DNA of 64,000 bases from Methylobacterium sp. (lineage in GTDB: Bacteria > Pseudomonadota > Alphaproteobacteria > Rhizobiales > Beijerinckiaceae): assembly GCA_002928875.1 (NCBI GenBank), contig PERO01000019.1, positions 124,001 to 188,000 on the forward strand, given 5' to 3'. Shown piece after piece: positions 54,287 to 62,982 of this stretch. The notes beneath the pieces were generated by a model. The model was not told the origin of the DNA, made no database searches, and was given only the letters and a program-made list of their open reading frames with translations. The position numbers and the translations under genes are program-made. Numbering within the stretch: position 1 is the first letter of the stretch; each line of letters opens with the position of its first letter.

Positions 54287-55450
54287 TTACTGAACGATGG
54301 TCCAGTCGCCGTTCCGGATCTCCAGCATTTTGAAGGCCGAGAGATCGAGGCCCATATGGTCGGTGGCGCTCATGTTCACGACGCCGCCGGTGCCGACATA
54401 GCCCTTGGTCTTCTCGATCTCGTCGCGCACCTTCGCGGCGTTGTCGGTCTTGGCGCGCTCCACGGCTTCCTTCCAGATCATGAAGCCGTCATAGGCATGG
54501 CCGCCGAAGGTCGAGACGGGCTGGCCCGTGCGCGTGGTGTAGTTCTTCGTGTATTCCACCACGACCTTCTTCTGCGGGTCGCTGTCCGGCAGCTTGTCCG
54601 CCACGAGAAGCGCCGCCGCCGGCAGGCGCACGCCCTCGGCCGCATCGCCCGCAAGGCCGATGAACTGCTTCGAGGCGACGCCATGGCTCTGGTAGAGCGG
54701 CACGTTGATGCCGAGCTGCTTGTAGTTGCGCGTCACGATCGCCGGGCCCTGGCCGAAGCCGGGATTGATCACGGCCTGCACGCCCGCCTTGTTCTTGATG
54801 TTGGTGAGCTGCGGGGTCATGTCAGTGTCGCGCGGGCCGTAATTCTCCTCATGGAGGATTTCGATCCCGTATTTGCCGGCGACCTTCACGCATTCATCGC
54901 GCATGGATTTGCCGAAACCGTCGGTGCCCGAGATCATGCCGATCTTCGTGGTGCCGCGCTTCTTCATATCCTCGAAGATCTTCTCGCAGGCCATGGTGTC
55001 GGTATGCGGGGTCTTGAACACCCATTTCTTCACGGGCTGGATGATCTGCACCGCGCCGGCGAGGCTGATGAAGGGCACCTGCGCATCCTCGAAGGCGGGG
55101 ATCATCGCCATCGTCGTGCCGGTGGTGGAACCGCCGATCATCGCGGTCACCTTGTCCTCTTCGAGGAGGCGCGTCGCGAAGGTGCGGGCCTGGTTGGGGT
55201 CGCCCGCGTCGTCATAGATGATGAGGCGCACCTTGCGGCCGAGAATGCCGCCTTTCGCGTTCACATCCTCGACGACCATCTCGAGCGTGCGCTTCTCCGG
55301 GTCGCCCAGGAACGAGGCTGGGCCGGTGACCGAGAGCACCGCGCCGAGCTTGATCTCGCCTTGCGCGAAGGCGGGCGAGAGCCCCGCGGAAACCGTGAAA
55401 GCGCCGGCCAGCAAGGCGGCGCGTCGTGAAAAACCTTTGGAAATGCTCAT
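54287..55450 (-). CDS. branched-chain-type ABC transporter substrate-binding protein
   Basis: 387 residues from ATG 55450 with GGAGGGAGGA upstream. Twin-arginine-like signal FSRRAALLAGAFTVSAGL cleaved near AFAQ. Periplasmic-binding fold type I: IKLGAVLSVTGPASFLGDPE, IIYDDAGDPNQARTFATRLL, MIGGSTTGTTMAMIPAFEDA and GISGTDG-like MISGTDGFGKSM. First gene of the leftward transporter/paaZ operon, facing paaG across a palindrome-bearing promoter region. Aromatic acid binding is the likeliest role given the neighbours. Confidence 0.92.
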   Translation of the reverse strand: MSISKGFSRRAALLAGAFTVSAGLSPAFAQGEIKLGAVLSVTGPASFLGDPEKRTLEMVVEDVNAKGGILGRKVRLIIYDDAGDPNQARTFATRLLEEDKVTAMIGGSTTGTTMAMIPAFEDAQVPFISLAGAVQIIQPVKKWVFKTPHTDTMACEKIFEDMKKRGTTKIGMISGTDGFGKSMRDECVKVAGKYGIEILHEENYGPRDTDMTPQLTNIKNKAGVQAVINPGFGQGPAIVTRNYKQLGINVPLYQSHGVASKQFIGLAGDAAEGVRLPAAALLVADKLPDSDPQKKVVVEYTKNYTTRTGQPVSTFGGHAYDGFMIWKEAVERAKTDNAAKVRDEIEKTKGYVGTGGVVNMSATDHMGLDLSAFKMLEIRNGDWTIVQ

Positions 55451-55565
55451 GCTTCCTCCCTCCAAGGCGCCGCCGATTTCGGCGGTCGATCCGGCGTTTC
55501 CCATGCGGCGGAGGTCCGGTGCGGCCACCGCTCGTCGTTCTTTGCGGGCCGGTTTGCAGAGCCCG

Positions 55566-55618
55566 TTGACATTGTCGCTGTCTTCTTCATTTAATTATCC
55601 GACCGGTCAGTTAGTCAA
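55566..55618. promoter_or_regulatory. divergent promoters with GACCGGTC operator (paaG / transporter)
   Basis: Rightward: TTGACA (55566-55571), 18 bases, TTTAAT (55590-55595). Just downstream, the perfect palindrome GACCGGTC (55601-55608) covers the expected start of transcription. Leftward, TTGACT (55618-55613) with a weak AT-rich -10 would place the same palindrome between its -35 and -10. It fits the short palindromes bound by TetR-type acyl-CoA regulators; such a regulator gene lies at 58296. Confidence 0.6.
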
Positions 55619-55721
55619 GAGGGTACGCCCGCGAATTCGTTGCGGGTGAAACCGAACAAGAAGGCGACCGGCGGGAAACGCGAACGGGCAGCGCCAAATG
55701 GCGCGATCCGGGGGAGGGCCG

Positions 55722-56534
<813 letters not shown>

Positions 56535-56535
56535 G

Positions 56536-56985
56536 ATGACGAAAATGACGGCCGACGCACTCGCCGAGGCCTGCGCCAAGGCGATGTGGGACGAGGACAA
56601 GGCCTCCGCCGGGCTCGGCATGGCCATCGCGGCGGTCTCGCCGGGGCATTCCGAGATCACCATGACCATCACCGAAGCGATGGTGAACGGGCACGGCACC
56701 TGCCATGGCGGCTACATCTTCACGTTGGCCGACAGCGCCTTCGCCTTCGCCTGCAACACGCACAACCAGCGCACGGTGGCGCAGCACTGCTCCATCACCT
56801 TTCTCGCGCCGGGGCGGCTCGGCGACCGCTTGCGCGCCGTCGCGCGCGAGGCGAGCCGCACCGGCCGCTCCGGCATCTATGACATCGACATTTTCAACCA
56901 GGATGGCGTGAAGATCGCGATCTTCCGGGGCCATTCGCGCACGGTGAAGGGCGAATTCTTCCCCGGAATCGTGGTGGAGGGCTGA
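56536..56985 (+). CDS. paaI: hydroxyphenylacetyl-CoA thioesterase PaaI
   Basis: 149 residues, hotdog fold. The PaaI signature VNGHGTCHGGYIFTLADSAF contains catalytic Asp66; THNQRTVAQHCSITFLAPGR follows. It releases dead-end CoA esters (such as ring-hydroxylated phenylacetyl-CoA) so that CoA is not trapped. It starts one base after the paaG stop. Confidence 0.95.
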   Translation: MTKMTADALAEACAKAMWDEDKASAGLGMAIAAVSPGHSEITMTITEAMVNGHGTCHGGYIFTLADSAFAFACNTHNQRTVAQHCSITFLAPGRLGDRLRAVAREASRTGRSGIYDIDIFNQDGVKIAIFRGHSRTVKGEFFPGIVVEG

Positions 56986-56988
56986 CGG

Positions 56989-58293
56989 ATGTTCCCGATT
57001 TCCACCTACAAGCCGCTGACCGACGCGATCGAGCACGCCTCGCGCGATGAACTCGCGGCCTTGCAGCTGAAGCGCCTGCAAGGAACGCTCCGCCACGCCT
57101 ACGAGAACGTGCCGGCCTATCGGACGAAGTTCGATGCGGCGGGCGTGCATCCCGACGATTGCAAGACACTGGCCGAACTCGCGAAATTCCCCTTCACCAC
57201 CAAGGCTGACCTGCGCGACAACTACCCCTTCGGCATGTTCGCCGTGCCGCGCGAGAGGATCGCGCGCATCCACGCCTCGTCAGGCACGACGGGGAAACCC
57301 ACCGTCGTCGGCTATACCGCGAACGACATCCAGACCTGGGCGGATGTGGTCGCGCGATCGCTCCGCGCCTCGGGCGTGAAGCCGGGCATGATCGTGCATG
57401 TGGCTTACGGTTACGGCCTCTTCACCGGCGGGCTCGGCGCGCATTACGGCGCGGAGAAACTGGGCTGCACGGTGATCCCCATCTCGGGCGGCATGACCGA
57501 GCGGCAGGTGCAGCTCATCACGGACTTCCGGCCCGACGTGATCATGGTCACGCCGAGCTACATGCTGGCGATCCTCGACGAATTCCGGAAGGTCGGGCTC
57601 GATCCGCGCGCGTCCTCGCTGCAGATCGGCGTCTTCGGCGCGGAGCCCTGGACCAACGCGATGCGGCAGGAAATCGAGACCGCCTTCGACATGCATGCCG
57701 TGGATATCTATGGCCTTTCGGAGGTGATCGGCCCCGGTGTCGCCAATGAATGCGTGGAGACGAAGGACGGCCTCCACATCTGGGAGGATCATTTCTACCC
57801 CGAGATCATCGACCCGGATACGGGCGCGGTGCTGCCCGATGGCGAGCAGGGTGAACTCGTGTTTACCTCGCTGACCAAGGAGGCGATGCCGATCATCCGC
57901 TATCGCACGCGCGATCTCACGCGTTTGCTGCCGGGCACGGCGCGCTCGATGCGGCGGATGGAGAAGGTCACGGGCCGCTCCGACGACATGATGATCGTGC
58001 GCGGCGTAAACGTCTTCCCCACGCAGATCGAGGAGATGCTGTTGGCACTCCCCGCGCTCTCCGCGCATTACCAGATCGTGCTGACCCGCGAGGGGCGCAT
58101 GGACGAGATGGAAGTGAAGGTGGAGGCGCGCATCGACCATTCGGATGCCGCGAATGCGGCTGCGAAGCAATTGGCAAGGCAGATCAAGGACAAGATCGGC
58201 ATCACCGCCTGGGTGAATGTGCTGCCGCCCGATGGCATCGAGCGCAGCCAGGGCAAGGCGAAGCGCATAATCGACAAAAGGCCCAGGGCGTAA
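56989..58293 (+). CDS. paaK: phenylacetate-CoA ligase
   Basis: 434 residues, the standard length. AMP-forming ligase with the P-loop HASSGTTGKPTV (97-106), YGLFTGGLGAHYGAEKLGCT, DIYGLSEVIGPGVANEC and the C-terminal GRSDDMMIVRGVNVFPTQIE hinge. It activates phenylacetate with ATP and CoA, the first step of the pathway. It starts three bases after paaI. Confidence 0.97.
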   Translation: MFPISTYKPLTDAIEHASRDELAALQLKRLQGTLRHAYENVPAYRTKFDAAGVHPDDCKTLAELAKFPFTTKADLRDNYPFGMFAVPRERIARIHASSGTTGKPTVVGYTANDIQTWADVVARSLRASGVKPGMIVHVAYGYGLFTGGLGAHYGAEKLGCTVIPISGGMTERQVQLITDFRPDVIMVTPSYMLAILDEFRKVGLDPRASSLQIGVFGAEPWTNAMRQEIETAFDMHAVDIYGLSEVIGPGVANECVETKDGLHIWEDHFYPEIIDPDTGAVLPDGEQGELVFTSLTKEAMPIIRYRTRDLTRLLPGTARSMRRMEKVTGRSDDMMIVRGVNVFPTQIEEMLLALPALSAHYQIVLTREGRMDEMEVKVEARIDHSDAANAAAKQLARQIKDKIGITAWVNVLPPDGIERSQGKAKRIIDKRPRA

Positions 58294-58295
58294 CG

Positions 58296-58925
58296 ATGGC
58301 CCGCCCTGTCGCTGCCGATCACGACCACAAGCGTCGCGCCATCCTGAAGGCTGCGGCGAAGCTCTTTGCGAGCCTCGGTTTCGACCGGGCCTCGATGAGC
58401 GAGATCGCGCTGGCCTGTGGCGTCTCGAAGGCGCTGCTCTACCATTATTACGCGAGCAAGGATCAGCTCCTGTTCGACATCATCCGCGCGCATCTCGACG
58501 ATCTCGTCGCGGCGATCGAGGCTGTTCCCGCAGACCTTCCGCCACGCGAGCGGCTCGCGGTGATGATCGACGCCTTGCTGGAGGAATATCGCCACGCGGA
58601 CGAGGAGCACCAGATCCAGATTTCCGACATGAAACGCCTGCCAGCCGAGCGGAAGGCGGAACTTGTCGAACGCGAGCGCGTTCTCGTCCGGAATTTCTCC
58701 ATGGTCCTTGCGGCGCTGGAACCGGCTCTCGCCACCCGGCGCGACCTGCTGACGCCGCTGACCATGAACCTTTTCGGCATGATGAACTGGAAATTCATGT
58801 GGTTTCGCGAGAATGGCCCGGTCTCCCATGCCGCGTTTTCGGAACTCGTGACGCGCAGCATCGAGGCGGCGGCGAGCGTCCTTGCCGCCGAAGTAACCGG
58901 GCCAGCCACGCTCGCGAAAAGGTGA
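58296..58925 (+). CDS. TetR family regulator, probable PaaR
   Basis: 209 residues. N-terminal helix-turn-helix (RRAILKAAAKLFASLGFDRA; MSEIALACGVSKALLYHYYA), then an all-helical ligand domain. It lies two bases after paaK as the last gene of the operon whose promoter carries a GACCGGTC palindrome. PaaR-type TetR proteins repress paa genes and respond to phenylacetyl-CoA in some proteobacteria; identity here is by context. Confidence 0.87.
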   Translation: MARPVAADHDHKRRAILKAAAKLFASLGFDRASMSEIALACGVSKALLYHYYASKDQLLFDIIRAHLDDLVAAIEAVPADLPPRERLAVMIDALLEEYRHADEEHQIQISDMKRLPAERKAELVERERVLVRNFSMVLAALEPALATRRDLLTPLTMNLFGMMNWKFMWFRENGPVSHAAFSELVTRSIEAAASVLAAEVTGPATLAKR

Positions 58926-59007
58926 TTCCATGCGGCTCCGGGGCCGCGTTGCCAGAATCCGGATCGTCGTTCATCCTGTTGCAGTGCAAACAGGCGAGGA
59001 GCCCCGG

Positions 59008-59382
59008 ATGGAGACGACGATCAGGCGCTATGCGCATCTCTCCATCGCCCGGGGATGTGGTTTCGGGGCTCTGACCATCGCGACGATCATGGTCGGTTCG
59101 GCAAGCGATCTCGGCCTGTTTTTTCGCGCCGGCGGCTTCGCGACGTTGCTGATGTGCTTCATCTTGCTGTTCATGGCCGCGCGGGCCGATCATGTGCCCG
59201 TGAAACAGACGGAAGTCTGGATCATGATGCCCAAGGACCAGCGCCCGCCGGCCGAGATCGCGGCACCGCTGATCGCGCGGGCGCGCAAGGAATATCTGCT
59301 CCGCTTCGCTTATGTCGCGGCGATCGTGGCGAGCGTGGATCTCACGCTCGACCTGGTGCTGATCGTCGGCCGTCTGGCCTGA
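59008..59382 (+). CDS. small membrane protein of unknown function
   Basis: 124 residues from ATG 59008 with GAGGAG upstream. Three hydrophobic segments: about 18-34 (GFGALTIATIMVGSASDLGL region), 37-57 (FATLLMCFILLFMAA) and 95-120 (FAYVAAIVASVDLTLDLVLIV). No family recognised. It follows the TetR gene by 80 bases and converges with the AcuI-like gene two bases later. Confidence 0.75.
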   Translation: METTIRRYAHLSIARGCGFGALTIATIMVGSASDLGLFFRAGGFATLLMCFILLFMAARADHVPVKQTEVWIMMPKDQRPPAEIAAPLIARARKEYLLRFAYVAAIVASVDLTLDLVLIVGRLA

Positions 59383-59384
59383 GA

Positions 59385-60374
59385 TCAGATTTTCACGACC
59401 ACGCGGCCGCGTGTCTGCCCGGCGAGGATCGCCTTGCCGAGTTCGGGCAGATCCGCCAGCGTCGCCGGGACGATCATCGCCTCGAGCTTCTCCATCGGCA
59501 GGTCCTGCGCGATGCGCTGCCAGGCCACGAGCCGCTCGCGATAGGGCTTCATCACGCTGTCGATGCCGAGCAGGTTCACCCCGCGCAGCAGGAACGGGAT
59601 GACCGTCGTCGGGAGGTTGGCGCCACCCGCGAGGCCCACGGCCGCGACAGAGGCGCCATATTTCATCTGGCTCAGTACGCGCGCGAGCATCGGCCCGCCG
59701 ACATTGTCGATGGCGCCGGCCCAGGTCTCCTTCTCGAGCGGGCGCGTGGGGGCCTCGGCGAGTTCGGCACGCGGCACGATGCGCGTCGCGCCGAGATCCT
59801 TCAGATAGGCCTCCTGCTCCGGCCGGCCGGTCACGGCCGCGACTGCATAGCCCCGTTTCGCGAGGAGGGCGGTAGCAACCGAGCCCACGCCGCCGGCCGC
59901 GCCGGTGACGAGAACCTCGCCGTCGCCCGGCTGGAGGCCATGCGCCTCGAGCGCCATCATGGCGAGCATCGCGGTCAATCCCGCCGTGCCCACCGCCATG
60001 GCCTGCCGTGTGGTGAGCCCGGCGGGGAGGGGCACCAGCCAGTCGGCCTTCACCCGCGCCTTTTCCGCGTAGCCGCCCCACCAGATTTCGCCGACGCGCC
60101 AGCCCGTCAGCACCACCGGGTCGCCGGGCTTGTAGCGATCATCGCCGGATGATTCGACCGTGCCGGCGAAATCGATGCCCGGCACATGCGGATAGTTGCG
60201 CACCAGCCCGCCGCCGCCGGTGATGCAGAGGCCATCCTTGTAATTCACCGTGGAATATTCGACGCGCACCGTGACATCGCCGTCGGCCGGCAGGGCGCTG
60301 TCCTCCAGCGTCGTGACCATGGCCTTGACCTGGCCATCCGCCTGCTTGTCCACCAGCAATGCCTGGAAACCCAT
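59385..60374 (-). CDS. acuI: AcuI-like (acrylyl-CoA reductase) MDR oxidoreductase
   Basis: 329 residues, zinc-independent medium-chain dehydrogenase/reductase. Conserved YSTVNYKDGLCITGGGG, PHVPGIDFAGTV, VLTGWRVGEIWWGGYAEKAR, and the NADPH motif VTGAAGGVGSVATALLAKRG. This group (YhdH/AcuI) reduces acryloyl-CoA to propionyl-CoA with NADPH, for 3-carbon acid assimilation or detoxification. It is monocistronic, divergent from the crotonase gene at 60514. Confidence 0.9.
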   Translation of the reverse strand: MGFQALLVDKQADGQVKAMVTTLEDSALPADGDVTVRVEYSTVNYKDGLCITGGGGLVRNYPHVPGIDFAGTVESSGDDRYKPGDPVVLTGWRVGEIWWGGYAEKARVKADWLVPLPAGLTTRQAMAVGTAGLTAMLAMMALEAHGLQPGDGEVLVTGAAGGVGSVATALLAKRGYAVAAVTGRPEQEAYLKDLGATRIVPRAELAEAPTRPLEKETWAGAIDNVGGPMLARVLSQMKYGASVAAVGLAGGANLPTTVIPFLLRGVNLLGIDSVMKPYRERLVAWQRIAQDLPMEKLEAMIVPATLADLPELGKAILAGQTRGRVVVKI

Positions 60375-60513
60375 CGGCCCTTCTCCCTCGTCGATGCGGT
60401 TGACTTCCGCGCTCTCGTTGCCGACTTGATCGCCGGCGGGATGAACCTAGGCTGCGGCGCTGCCGCCGTCACCGGTCTTTCGTTTCAACTTTCAGCCAGT
60501 GGCTTCGCGAACT

Positions 60514-61290
60514 ATGCCCAATCTCGAGATCGAAACCCGCGGCAAGGTCGCGCTCCTCACGCTCAATCGCCCGGAGCGGCGCAATGCGCTCGACGACGCC
60601 ACGATCGAGGCGATCGAGCGCTTCTTCACGCGCCCCCCGAAGGATGTGCGGGCCGTGGTGCTGCGGGCGACGGGCGAGCATTTCTGTGCCGGTCTCGACC
60701 TGCAGGAGCATTACGACCTCCATCGCGGGCCGGTGGAATTCATGCGCATGTGCCAGAACTGGCACCGCGCCTTCGATGCGATGCAGTTCGGCTCGCTTCC
60801 CGTCATCGCGGCCCTGAAGGGCGCGGTGGTGGGCGGTGGCCTCGAGATCGCCGCTGCGACGCATGTGCGGGTCGCCGAGAAATCCACTTTCTTTGCCTTG
60901 CCCGAGGGCCAGCGCGGCGTCTTCACGGGGGGCGGCGCGACCGTGCGCGTCGCGCGTATCATGACGCCGGCGCGGATGATCGACATGATGATCGCGGCCC
61001 GCACCTATGATGTGCAGCGCGGCTACCAGGTCGGCCTCGCGCACGAAATCGTCGAGAACGGCGAGGGCGAGGCCCGCGCCATCGCCATCGCGGAAGCCGC
61101 CGCCGAGCATTACGACATCACGAATTTCGCGATCCTCACCGGCATCTCGCGCATCAACGACATGTCCACCACCGACGGCCTTTTCGCCGAAAGCCTGCTC
61201 GCCGGCATGGTGATGACCAACCCCGATTTGCGGCCAAGCCTCGAGAAATTCTTTGCGAAGAAAGCGCCCCGGCTGGAACCGAAGGGCTGA
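60514..61290 (+). CDS. crotonase-fold protein (enoyl-CoA hydratase/isomerase family)
   Basis: 258 residues from ATG 60514 (an upstream in-frame GTG at 60499 is possible; neither has a strong ribosome site). Crotonase hallmarks: LNRPERRNALDDATIEAIER, RATGEHFCAGLDLQEH (oxyanion hole) and GAVVGGGLEIAAATHVRVAE with Glu in the GGGLE turn, then FALPEGQRGVFTGGGATVRV with Glu in ALPEGQ. The substrate is unknown. The C-terminal VTNP-like TNPDLRPSLEKFFAKKAPRL is typical of a subgroup acting on bulky acyl-CoAs. Confidence 0.88.
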   Translation: MPNLEIETRGKVALLTLNRPERRNALDDATIEAIERFFTRPPKDVRAVVLRATGEHFCAGLDLQEHYDLHRGPVEFMRMCQNWHRAFDAMQFGSLPVIAALKGAVVGGGLEIAAATHVRVAEKSTFFALPEGQRGVFTGGGATVRVARIMTPARMIDMMIAARTYDVQRGYQVGLAHEIVENGEGEARAIAIAEAAAEHYDITNFAILTGISRINDMSTTDGLFAESLLAGMVMTNPDLRPSLEKFFAKKAPRLEPKG

Positions 61291-61350
61291 GCGGAACCGC
61301 GCCTTTTCCCTTGCCTTGGCGCGTCGCCGCGATTACCTCATGGCCGCGTC

Positions 61351-61424
61351 GCGGGCGTTGTGTAATGGTAAGACCCTAGCCTTCCAAGCTAGAGACACGG
61401 GTTCGATTCCCGTCGCCCGCTCCA
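61351..61424 (+). tRNA. tRNA-Gly (anticodon TCC)
   Basis: Acceptor GCGGGCG pairs with CGCCCGC; anticodon stem CTAGC/GCTAG with loop CTTCCAA gives TCC; T-arm ACGGG TTCGATT CCCGT; CCA encoded. It lies between two crotonase-fold genes. Confidence 0.97.
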
Positions 61425-61524
61425 CCGCGCTCGGCCGCTCCACCGTTGCCATGCGACGCTGTTCCTGCGAGGTTTCGCGGGAACGGTCCCGCTGACATCG
61501 CGGCCCGTGCGAGTGGGAGGAACC

Positions 61525-62310
61525 ATGCCGAACGACGCTGCCTTCCTCGTCCAGGATGACGGCCCGATCCGCCTCCTGACGCTCGACAACGCCGCGCGGC
61601 GCAATCCGCTCTCCTCCGCGCTGATCGCGGGCTTGCGCGAGGCACTCGCCGAGGCGGGCCGCATGCCGCGTTTGCGCGTGGTGATCCTCGCCGCGGAAGG
61701 TCCGGCCTTTTCCGCCGGGCATGATCTTGCGGAAATCCAGGCGGCGCGGGCCGCAGACGATTGCGGGCGCGGCTTCTTCGAACGCCTCATGGCGGATTGC
61801 GCGGCCCTGATGCGCGAGATCGTAGGCCTACCCATCCCGGTGATCGCGGCCGTCGAGGGCATTGCGACCGCCGCCGGCTGCCAGCTTGTCGCGAGCTGCG
61901 ATCTCGCCATCGCCGGAAGTGGCGCGCGTTTCGCGACGCCCGGCGTGCATATCGGCCTGTTCTGTTCGACGCCGATGGTCGCCCTGTCCCGCAACCTCTC
62001 GAACAAGCACGCGATGGAAATGCTGCTGGGCGGCGACATGATCGACGCGGAGACCGCCGCCCGGTTCGGGCTCGTCAACCGCGTGGTCGCGGCGGGAGAG
62101 GCGCTGGCCGCGGCGCGGGCGCTCGCCCTGCAGATCGCGTCGAAGCCGCCGGCCACGATCCGCATCGGCAAGGCGGCGTTCTACCACCAGCGCGAGATGC
62201 CGCTTGAGGATGCCTATGCCTATGCCAGCCGCGTGATGGTGGAGAACATGCTCCACAACGAGGCGATCGACGGCATCGGCGCCTTCATGGACCGCAAGAA
62301 ACCGGCCTGA
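61525..62310 (+). CDS. enoyl-CoA hydratase family protein (ECHDC3-like)
   Basis: 261 residues from ATG 61525 behind GGGAGGAA. Crotonase fold: TLDNAARRNPLSSALIAGLR, LAAEGPAFSAGHDLAEIQAA (oxyanion hole), EGIATAAGCQLVASCDLAIA and FATPGVHIGLFCSTPMVALS. The usual second glutamate (as in PEVKLG) is Gly/Val here (PGVHIGLF), so classic hydration is doubtful; isomerase or other thioester chemistry is possible. Substrate unknown. Confidence 0.88.
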   Translation: MPNDAAFLVQDDGPIRLLTLDNAARRNPLSSALIAGLREALAEAGRMPRLRVVILAAEGPAFSAGHDLAEIQAARAADDCGRGFFERLMADCAALMREIVGLPIPVIAAVEGIATAAGCQLVASCDLAIAGSGARFATPGVHIGLFCSTPMVALSRNLSNKHAMEMLLGGDMIDAETAARFGLVNRVVAAGEALAAARALALQIASKPPATIRIGKAAFYHQREMPLEDAYAYASRVMVENMLHNEAIDGIGAFMDRKKPA

Positions 62311-62461
62311 GCGGCAGGCGCCGAAGGGTTCGCCCTCCTTTTGGTGCGGGCTGCGGCGATTGGCGCGACACCGGCGCTTCCTTTCCCATCATTCTGGCGG
62401 AAAATCCGGTTTAGGCTGGCCGTGCCCGATCGACTTATTGCGGTCACAGCCCGGCGCTATT

Positions 62462-62479
62462 CCGTCCGGATTCGGACGG
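62462..62479. promoter_or_regulatory. perfect hairpin upstream of the molybdenum hydroxylase operon
   Basis: CCGTCCG, four bases, CGGACGG. It lies 45 bases before the small-subunit start in an otherwise featureless 213-base gap. It may be an operator. Confidence 0.35.
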
Positions 62480-62523
62480 GTTCGGGCGCCTGTTCATCGC
62501 CTCCCTCATCAAGGAGATATCTC

Positions 62524-62970
62524 GTGGAACTCACGGTCAATGGAAAGAAGCACCAGCTGGATGTGGAAGCGGATATGCCGTTGTTGTGGGCCATCCGGGA
62601 TGTCCTGGGGCTGACGGGCACGAAATACGGCTGTGGCGTCGCGCAATGCGGGGCCTGCACGGTGCTGGTCGATGGCGTGGCGACGCGCTCCTGCGTGACC
62701 CCGGTCGAGGCCGTGGCCGGGCAGGCGATCACGACGATCGAGGCCATCGAGGCCGACGCCGTGGGCCGCAAGGTGGTGGATGCATGGGTGAATGTTCAGG
62801 TCGCGCAATGCGGCTATTGCCAGTCGGGGCAGGTGATGGCCGCGACGGCGCTTCTCAAGCAGATTCCGAAGCCGAGTGACGCCCAGATCGCCGAAGCCAT
62901 GACCAATCTGTGCCGCTGCGGCACCTACAATGCCATTGCTGCTGCCGTTCGGCAGGCGGCGCAGGCCTGA
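62524..62970 (+). CDS. [2Fe-2S] subunit of a xanthine-dehydrogenase-family hydroxylase (IorA-like)
   Basis: 148 residues from a GTG with a near-perfect AAGGAGAT ribosome site eight bases upstream. Two clusters: plant-type CGVAQCGAC...C in the first half and the second-domain CGYCQSGQV ... CRCGTYN in the second. The gene pair matches isoquinoline 1-oxidoreductase-like enzymes, which hydroxylate N-heterocycles or oxidise aldehydes using a molybdenum cofactor. No FAD subunit is between the two genes, so electrons pass to another acceptor. The true substrate is not known. Confidence 0.92.
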   Translation: MELTVNGKKHQLDVEADMPLLWAIRDVLGLTGTKYGCGVAQCGACTVLVDGVATRSCVTPVEAVAGQAITTIEAIEADAVGRKVVDAWVNVQVAQCGYCQSGQVMAATALLKQIPKPSDAQIAEAMTNLCRCGTYNAIAAAVRQAAQA

Positions 62971-62982
62971 GGGAGAAAACCG

